Below, one piece after another: positions 1-4,343 of a stretch of DNA of 5,533 bases (positions within the stretch are counted from its first letter, which is position 1; every line of letters starts with the position of its first letter). The stretch lies in NCBI GenBank assembly GCA_964513215.1, contig CAZELU010000084.1:1-5533 (forward strand), written 5' to 3'. The DNA is from Casp-actino8 sp964513215 (GTDB taxonomy: Bacteria; Actinomycetota; Acidimicrobiia; Acidimicrobiales; Ilumatobacteraceae). The notes under the pieces are model-generated. The model was not told the origin of the DNA. It did no database searches and saw nothing but the letters and a program-made list of their open reading frames with translations. A program made the position numbers and the translations under genes.

Positions 1-139
1 TTCCCTCGGGTCCGCCGTTCACCACTTGGGTCACACCAATTGTGTGCTCGGCCGCCGCCGCGCGCATCGCCTCGCTGGCCGCGACCTCAGCCGACAGCGC
101 GTCGATCCACTCGAGGCTCAGGTAGCGAACGTTGCTCAC
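1..139 (-). CDS. SCP-2 sterol-carrier-like protein, N-terminal fragment
   Basis: This is the first 46 codons of a minus-strand gene cut by the left edge. It begins with GTG at 139-137 and reads open to position 1. The fragment starts MSNVRYLSLEWIDAL and continues through an alanine/glutamate-rich helix to an IGVTQVV strand and a GPEG turn. From memory, this order (YLS-x-EWI start, amphipathic helix, IGVTQVV strand) matches the N-terminus of actinobacterial SCP-2 sterol-binding-domain proteins. These are small soluble proteins with a hydrophobic pocket for lipids or acyl chains. No signal peptide is visible, so a cytosolic location is likely. The start is supported by a -10-like box six bases upstream and by the divergent gene starting only 20 bp away. 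There is no room for a Shine-Dalgarno sequence at normal spacing, so leaderless translation is inferred. The family call rests on 46 residues and stays moderate; that this is a coding start is more secure. Confidence 0.62.
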   Translation of the reverse strand, partial: MSNVRYLSLEWIDALSAEVAASEAMRAAAAEHTIGVTQVVNGGPEG

Positions 140-144
140 CCGCC

Positions 145-150
145 TAGTCT
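145..150 (+). promoter_or_regulatory. Putative -10 box for the gene at 160
   Basis: The hexamer TAGTCT fits the actinobacterial TANNNT -10 pattern. It ends nine bases before the GTG at 160, which would put transcription initiation at about 157-158 and give a nearly leaderless mRNA. No convincing -35 hexamer and no Shine-Dalgarno sequence were found. The call is inferred from position and pattern only. Confidence 0.45.
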
Positions 151-151
151 G
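146..151 (-). promoter_or_regulatory. Putative -10 box for the SCP-2-like gene
   Basis: Read on the minus strand, the hexamer is CAGACT, with A at position 2 and T at position 6 as in a NANNNT -10 element. Six bases separate it from the GTG at 139, the spacing expected if transcription starts at the start codon. It overlaps the plus-strand TAGTCT almost completely. It is weaker than the other boxes because its first base is C. Confidence 0.35.
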
Positions 152-159
152 CCCGCAAC

Positions 160-825
160 GTGACCGAGATCGAACCTTCCATCACCGCACCGCCCGAGGG
201 CTTCATGAAGGCCGACGAATCGCCCCACTCGTCCGCGCGGTTGGAGGAGTGGACGTTCGAATGGTGGTCGCCCCAATTCGCGGGGGTCGCGCTGTATCGC
301 CTCGTCGAGAGGGCTGAGGCATGGTATGGCTGGGCCTTGTGGCGGCCCGGTGAGCCGCTGGTGCACGTGGTGGTGGACGGCATCAGGCGTCGCAACGACC
401 CGATGATCGCCAAGGCCGACGCTTTCTGGGCCGAGTTCACCTGTGAGCATGCGTTCGAACAATGGACCATCGGAAACGAGACGTACGCCGTCGAGTTGGA
501 CGATGCGCGCGATGCTCTGCGAGGTGCGCGCGGAACCGCGGTACCCATTGCGAGCGACCTCGAGTGGTATGCCACCGAGGCGGCTACGGCGATGGCGGGC
601 GGCTACGAACAGAGTGGCGTGATTCTCGGAGACGTGGAAACCGTGAACGGAATCGTCACGATTCCCGAGACGCTCTCACGCAGGACGCATCGATGGGGAC
701 AGACACTCGCGCCCGCCTTTCGCCCAGCGGGTGTCGCACACCTCGGACCGCAGATCGGCTTCGTGTTCCCGAACGAGACGATCGATCTGGTGCTCGATCC
801 GAACGGCTGGTCGCAACGCGTTTAG
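160..825 (+). CDS. Uncharacterised cytosolic protein, possibly lipocalin-like (CrtC-related)
   Basis: This 221-residue protein starts at GTG 160, the first start after an in-frame TAG at 145-147. It has no signal peptide, membrane segment or cysteine-rich region, so it is probably cytosolic. It is rich in aromatic residues, with EEWTFEWW at residues 29-36, EAWYGWALW near 53-61 and FEQWTI near 99-104. The second half carries GYEQSGVILGDVETVNG (residues 148-164), followed by RRTHRWGQ (174-181). From memory, a GYEQ...G...(D/H)xWG pattern occurs in the lipocalin-like fold of hydroxyneurosporene synthase (CrtC)-related and DUF7064-type actinobacterial proteins. That resemblance is tentative, and no catalytic residues can be assigned. 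Its divergent neighbour looks like an SCP-2 lipid carrier, so a shared role with hydrophobic ligands is possible but speculative. Its stop codon overlaps that of the convergent propeller gene. The coding call is firm because protein composition is sensible along its whole length; the function is unknown. Confidence 0.82.
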   Translation: MTEIEPSITAPPEGFMKADESPHSSARLEEWTFEWWSPQFAGVALYRLVERAEAWYGWALWRPGEPLVHVVVDGIRRRNDPMIAKADAFWAEFTCEHAFEQWTIGNETYAVELDDARDALRGARGTAVPIASDLEWYATEAATAMAGGYEQSGVILGDVETVNGIVTIPETLSRRTHRWGQTLAPAFRPAGVAHLGPQIGFVFPNETIDLVLDPNGWSQRV

Positions 826-2102
826 GGACGAAGCGTCAGCAGCGTGGACGCAGTCGCCCCGAATGTCGAACCATTGTTCGGAACCACGCTCAGTCGCATG
901 GGGACGCCGGGTGTGAGGCCCGTGAGTTGGCAGAGCGCAAGTGTGAAGAAGTAGCCCTTCTGCGCACAGGAGACTGGCTGGCCGTTCGAGTAGACGGTGA
1001 AGTCGGTGGAGTTTGTGGGTTTGATGAAGAGAACCCACGCCGTCGTGCACGGGCCGCAGAAGAAGTTGGCGAAGGTGGAGAGGTTCTTCACCGCTCCCGG
1101 ACGCGCCGGGGTGACGGCGCCTCGACAGGCCGTGTCGATGCCCCACGATGCATTCACCGCACCGAGAGGCAGCGAACCGATCACGGTTCGGGAGGTGGTG
1201 TCGATGATCGACATCGAGTCTTCCCAGTAGTTGTTGACGTACGCGCGTTTTCCGTCGGCATCGATGGTGACGTCGTACGCACCGTCGCCAACGGCGATAG
1301 TGGCCGAGGTGAGAGTTTGCGTATCGACCACTGACACCGTGTGCGCGTCCTGGTTGACGACGTACACCTCCGAGCCATTCGGCGTGATGTCGATGCCTCG
1401 CGGAGCATCGCCGACGTCAACTGTGTCGACTCGGAGATCCGACGTCCGAATACGCGAAAGTTTGTCGATGTCGCGGTGGGTGACGTACAGGAACCGACCG
1501 TCGGGGCTGAGCACAACTGATTCGGCTGATGTGGGAATCGCAGCGGACCGGATGGTCCCCGTGGGTAGATCGACGACTGCCAATGAGTTGTCGAATGAGA
1601 GGACCGCGTAGAGAACGGTCCCATCGGGCGAGAGTTCGACGGCGAAGGGACTGCTCGAGAGAGCTATGAACCGGGTCTGTTTGCGTGTCACCGTGTCGAT
1701 GACATGAACACCGCCGGTCGCCGCGGCATACAGCGTGCTGTCGTCCGCAGAGAGCACGAGGCTGATCACGGCCGGCTCGGTCTTGATCGAGGCGAGCTTC
1801 CTCATGGCGACGATGTCGACGACATGGACCTCACCCGTGCCGTAGCCGGCTACGTACGCCGTGCGTCCGTCACTCGATGCGACCACGTCGATCGGGTGGT
1901 TGCCGAGCTTCACCTCGGAGGTGGCGCCGTTGGTTGCGATCTTGTAGAGGCCGTCCCACGTGCCGTCACGCGTGACGAGAATGTCACACGACGGTGTGGT
2001 CGTCGTGCGGGGTGAGGTCGCCCCGGTAGCCGAGGCGGGCAGGCCCGACATTGTCGCAGTAGCGGTGAGAGCGATGACGACTGAGTGACGCAAACGAAAC
2101 AT
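822..2102 (-). CDS. Secreted YVTN-type seven-repeat beta-propeller with novel 4-Cys C-terminal domain
   Basis: This 426-residue protein has a Sec signal peptide (MFRLRHSVVIALTATATM, small residues to ASA at 23-25 or TGA at 26-28), with no lipobox cysteine. A short Thr-rich linker leads to a propeller at about residues 39-328. Six clear YVTN-style units start near 77, 118, 158, 199, 240 and 281 (SPDGxxLYV...VVD pattern). An N-terminal CDILVTRDG...LYKI strand makes a likely seventh blade. Cys39 and Cys326 lie at the two ends of the propeller and could close it with a disulfide. Residues 337-426 form a separate domain with Cys349, Cys352, Cys379 and Cys391, homologous to the end of the upstream gene's product. 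There is no LPXTG or C-terminal membrane anchor. YVTN propellers usually serve as extracellular binding scaffolds; the ligand is unknown. The ATG at 2102 has no Shine-Dalgarno sequence but TAGTTT six bases upstream, so leaderless expression from its own promoter is likely. Confidence 0.92.
   Translation of the reverse strand: MFRLRHSVVIALTATATMSGLPASATGATSPRTTTTPSCDILVTRDGTWDGLYKIATNGATSEVKLGNHPIDVVASSDGRTAYVAGYGTGEVHVVDIVAMRKLASIKTEPAVISLVLSADDSTLYAAATGGVHVIDTVTRKQTRFIALSSSPFAVELSPDGTVLYAVLSFDNSLAVVDLPTGTIRSAAIPTSAESVVLSPDGRFLYVTHRDIDKLSRIRTSDLRVDTVDVGDAPRGIDITPNGSEVYVVNQDAHTVSVVDTQTLTSATIAVGDGAYDVTIDADGKRAYVNNYWEDSMSIIDTTSRTVIGSLPLGAVNASWGIDTACRGAVTPARPGAVKNLSTFANFFCGPCTTAWVLFIKPTNSTDFTVYSNGQPVSCAQKGYFFTLALCQLTGLTPGVPMRLSVVPNNGSTFGATASTLLTLRP
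825..1094 (-). other. Shared four-cysteine C-terminal domain, copy 1
   Basis: This encodes residues 337-426 of the YVTN propeller protein. The layout is fibronectin-III-like: AVKNL opening strand, CGPC, AWVLF strand, TDFTVYSNG hairpin, C379, C391 in LALCQLTGLTPG, then a closing TASTLLTLRP strand. LTGLTPG resembles the conserved E-F loop region of FnIII domains, but the four cysteines are not typical of them. The second copy at 2135-2401 aligns over the full length with one single-residue gap and 48 identities in 89 positions by hand count. All four cysteines and both tryptophan/phenylalanine core positions (AW, FF) are kept. Confidence 0.85.
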
Positions 2103-2108
2103 GTGGAG

Positions 2109-2114
2109 AAACTA
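2109..2114 (-). promoter_or_regulatory. Putative -10 box for the YVTN propeller gene
   Basis: On the minus strand this reads TAGTTT, a good TANNNT match, followed by exactly six bases and then the ATG at 2102. It sits in the 29-bp gap after the stop of the upstream gene. The downstream gene can therefore be transcribed alone as a leaderless message, as well as by read-through. No clear -35 was found at 17-18 bp spacing. Confidence 0.5.
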
Positions 2115-2131
2115 CCCGGTGGGATTCGGGC

Positions 2132-4195
2132 TCACTTTCGCATCGTCACGACCGTGGACGCAGTCGGTCCTCGTTCGGTCCCTCTCGTCGGCGTCACGGA
2201 GAAAGTGGTGGGTCCGGGTGTCAGTCGCGTGAGTTCACACAATGACAACCCGAAGAAGGTTCCTTTTCGAGCGCACGAAGACACTGTTCCGTTGACGGCA
2301 ACGGCGAAGTCCGTGGCGTCAGACGGAGTGGTGAAGACGAGCCAGGCGTTCGTGCACGAACCGCACAAGAAGTTGGCGAACACGGTGAGGTCGGTGATGG
2401 CCCGTGGCAGTGCGGTCCAGATGGCGATCAGGTCGACATCTTCGGCGACGAAGTAACGCTGCCGCCCGTCGGTGGGGTCGGTGAGCAAGGGGAGGCCACG
2501 AGCTGTGTTCGGTGTGGTGCGGTTGGCCCAGCCTCCGAACGTGTATCCCTCGCGTGTGCAGTCGGACGGTCCGGGAAGGTAGGTGTATCCGATGTAGTTC
2601 GGGGAAACGTTTGCGCCGGCACACGTACCGCCGTTCGTGTCGAGCGACGATCGAAGGAGCTGCGTCATCGGTGCTACTGCGCCAGTCGGGTTAGCCACTT
2701 CGCAGTAAGGATCGTTCGCCGAAGCGAGAGTTCCGTTGGGTCTTTGCTTCACGATCAGAACGTCCGAGTCTCCCCGCGCGGTGACGGTGTTCGCGGGATC
2801 GTCGGGGTCGACCACGCCTCCGCCGAAGCGACCAGTCGAGTAGATGTTGCCAAGGCAGTCGGACGTGACCGCCTGACCGATGTCGTAGTTGCTTCCCGTG
2901 CCGAATTCCTTGAGCCACGACAATGTTCCCGTTGAGGACTTGTGCCGTGACACGAACCATCGCCTCGACCCTGAGCCGTACACGCCACTCGTGACGATGT
3001 CTCCGTTCGGGGCGATGACGAGGTCACGAACCTCGTCGGTTCCACTCGTTGGTCCGATGAGACGATCTGACCATCGGTGGATTCCGTCGGTCGCGAATGC
3101 CGTGATGAAAACATCTCTAGTTGGGATGCCAGCAACGGGATAGTTCGTTGCGCTGACCGTAATGGCGCCGGTTACCGTCGATGCAACGGCAACCGTGGTC
3201 GAGTCGATGTCGATCGAAGCAGCGACGTCGATGCCTAGTCCTCCGAATCGAATCGGCCAACCATTGGTATCGATGACTCCGCTTGAAGAAAACTTGGCAA
3301 TGAAGCCGTCTGCTGAGCCGAATTCCGGGGTGAGAGGAGTCTCGGCGCTGATGGTGGTTCCGTTGGCCAAGGTCGTGGCGGACACCGACGCTGAGTCGTT
3401 GATCTGTCCTGCGACGTAGATTTCGCCCGATGGTGAGAATGCGACGCCACTTGCCCCGTCCGCGTCGGTCGTTCCGAAGCGGACTCCCCACGAGGGCGAA
3501 CCGCTGGTGTCGAGGCGGAGCAGGTAGGCAAAACCGGTCGTCGCCGGGCCGCCGGGCACGGCCAGGCCACCTATCGTGACGGCCGTCGGTCCCACCGTGT
3601 TGCCAACGATGGCAATGTTTCCTGCGCGATCGACATCGAGGCCCGCGACGTCGACGGCATAGCTCCCGTTCGAAATCGGTGAGACCCACGCAATCGAACC
3701 GTCGGCTGACGAGAGCTTCGCGACGTAACCTGCACTCGTGGTCGGTCCGGCTGAGGTGAGGAGTGTCCCCCCGAAACGGATCGAGTTGTCGAACGACCCC
3801 GCGACGTAGAGGTTCCCGGCGTCGTCGAGTTCCAGACCATCGGAGTTGGCCTTGGCCCCGGAGGCCTCGAAGTACCGGATCCAGTCGACGTGCCCGAGCG
3901 GCGAGAGTTTCGTCACGAACAGGTTCGTTTCGCACGTGTTGCTGGGGCAGGTGTAGGGCGTGGCGTCAGCGATCGAGAAGGGGAGGGCGCTCGTCGTTGC
4001 AGAGAAGTAACCGGCAACGTAGATGTTCCCGGCCGGATCGACGGCGATCTCTCGGCCGACGTCGGTGCCCGTTGTCCCACCGGTGACGTAGGAGCGACCG
4101 GAATTGTCCCAGGCGCGAGCGAACGGGCCTTGCGGTGCGATTGTCGTGATTCCGACGATCACGAAGATCATCGACGTGAGGAGTGAGCGACGCAC
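2132..4195 (-). CDS. Secreted SBBP/NHL-type propeller with InlB-like repeat and 4-Cys C-terminal domain
   Basis: Starting from GTG 4195 the protein has 687 residues. The signal peptide is MRRSLLTSMIFVIVGITTIA with an ARA cleavage site at 26-28. Seven units with a D-x-x-GN-I/L-Y-V-A-G core begin near residues 47, 119, 184, 249, 326, 390 and 441. They alternate with F-x-x-K-x-S...G...W segments, as in SBBP or NHL-like propellers; the fifth unit is degenerate. A loop in blade 1 carries a CPSNTC pair (Cys83/Cys88). Residues about 518-593 resemble an InlB B-repeat (Listeria-Bacteroides repeat), with NGG, REGYTFGGW and a closing DLIAIW. Residues 599-687 are the four-cysteine domain shared with the next gene. 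There is no sorting signal or membrane anchor. The role is probably extracellular binding or adhesion, with an unknown ligand. The alternative start is TTG at 4213, adding MRYLRR. GTG 4195 is preferred because TACCTT lies six bases upstream, as at the next gene. The 29-bp gap suggests partial co-transcription with the YVTN gene. Confidence 0.9.
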   Translation of the reverse strand: MRRSLLTSMIFVIVGITTIAPQGPFARAWDNSGRSYVTGGTTGTDVGREIAVDPAGNIYVAGYFSATTSALPFSIADATPYTCPSNTCETNLFVTKLSPLGHVDWIRYFEASGAKANSDGLELDDAGNLYVAGSFDNSIRFGGTLLTSAGPTTSAGYVAKLSSADGSIAWVSPISNGSYAVDVAGLDVDRAGNIAIVGNTVGPTAVTIGGLAVPGGPATTGFAYLLRLDTSGSPSWGVRFGTTDADGASGVAFSPSGEIYVAGQINDSASVSATTLANGTTISAETPLTPEFGSADGFIAKFSSSGVIDTNGWPIRFGGLGIDVAASIDIDSTTVAVASTVTGAITVSATNYPVAGIPTRDVFITAFATDGIHRWSDRLIGPTSGTDEVRDLVIAPNGDIVTSGVYGSGSRRWFVSRHKSSTGTLSWLKEFGTGSNYDIGQAVTSDCLGNIYSTGRFGGGVVDPDDPANTVTARGDSDVLIVKQRPNGTLASANDPYCEVANPTGAVAPMTQLLRSSLDTNGGTCAGANVSPNYIGYTYLPGPSDCTREGYTFGGWANRTTPNTARGLPLLTDPTDGRQRYFVAEDVDLIAIWTALPRAITDLTVFANFLCGSCTNAWLVFTTPSDATDFAVAVNGTVSSCARKGTFFGLSLCELTRLTPGPTTFSVTPTRGTERGPTASTVVTMRK
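2135..2401 (-). other. Shared four-cysteine C-terminal domain, copy 2
   Basis: This encodes the last 89 residues (599-687 from GTG 4195) of the SBBP-type protein. It runs from AITDLTVFANF through CGSC, AWLVF, TDFAVAVNG, SSCARKG, LCELTRLTPG to TASTVVTMRK. Cys611, Cys614, Cys641 and Cys653 align with those of copy 1. Short DNA tracts are also conserved, for example the 14-base run at 2153-2166 that recurs at 843-856. This points to common descent by duplication or domain exchange, while third positions have largely diverged. Confidence 0.85.
2417..2644 (-). other. InlB B-repeat-like (Listeria-Bacteroides repeat) domain with added cysteines
   Basis: This encodes residues of about 518-593 in the SBBP-type protein. 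Diagnostic elements are DTNGG at the start, YTYLPG, TREGYTFGGW in the middle and VDLIAIW at the end, the usual order in the InlB B-repeat/Flg_new family of small beta-grasp surface modules. Two cysteines (Cys525 after NGGT and Cys546 just before TREGYTF) are not part of the classical motif and may form a disulfide across the domain. Confidence 0.72.
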
Positions 4196-4201
4196 GCGCC
4201 G

Positions 4202-4207
4202 AAGGTA
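4202..4207 (-). promoter_or_regulatory. Putative -10 box that supports the GTG start at 4195
   Basis: The minus strand reads TACCTT, a TANNNT match, then six bases, then GTG at 4195. This is the same box-to-start spacing as at 2109-2114. If used, transcription starts at or next to the GTG and the TTG at 4213 would lie upstream of the mRNA. A weaker GACACT at 4222-4227 would serve the TTG start instead. Confidence 0.42.
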
Positions 4208-4241
4208 TCGCAATTGGGCGGAGTGTCTAGATCAACGAAGC

Positions 4242-4266
4242 AGGGCTGCCGAATTCTTTCGGCCCT
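4242..4266 (-). other. Weak hairpin upstream of the SBBP-type gene
   Basis: An imperfect inverted repeat pairs nine bases (arms 4242-4253 and 4258-4266) around a four-base loop, with three unpaired bases in one arm. It lies between the hppA terminator and the next gene's promoter region. It could be a secondary terminator or a protein-binding site, or it may be chance. No T-tract follows in the direction of hppA transcription. Confidence 0.25.
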
Positions 4267-4297
4267 CTCTGGATGCTGCGTTCTGGCCCCACAACGA

Positions 4298-4325
4298 CGA
4301 AGGGCGCCCTTTCGGGCGCCCTTCG
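4298..4325 (-). terminator. hppA: Transcription terminator of hppA
   Basis: A perfect 12-bp stem (4298-4309 with 4314-4325) closes on a four-base loop that reads GAAA in the hppA mRNA, a GNRA-type tetraloop that would be very stable. It begins 18 bases past the hppA stop codon. The following RNA is only modestly U-rich (UCGUUGU), which is common for hairpin terminators in high-GC actinobacteria. It should isolate hppA from the propeller genes downstream. Confidence 0.82.
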
Positions 4326-4343
4326 ATCGAGATGTGGGTGAGA

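Noticed and set aside
1047..1058. A CGPC motif, as in thioredoxin active sites, in the C-terminal domain of the YVTN protein
   Set aside because: The context (FFCGPCTTAW) is not a thioredoxin fold. The second copy has CGSC, and the spacing to the other cysteines points to a structural disulfide module.
462..1334. A long plus-strand open frame of 290 codons
   Set aside because: Its product is extremely arginine-rich and low in hydrophobic residues, and it crosses two better-supported genes on opposite strands. It is a high-GC shadow frame.
3117..3935. A 272-codon minus-strand frame inside the SBBP-type gene
   Set aside because: The arginine/histidine-rich, domainless product lies entirely within the well-supported propeller gene in another frame.
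4304..4321. Palindromic GGGCGCCC units as possible operator or repeat elements
   Set aside because: They are the two arms of the terminator stem and need no further explanation.
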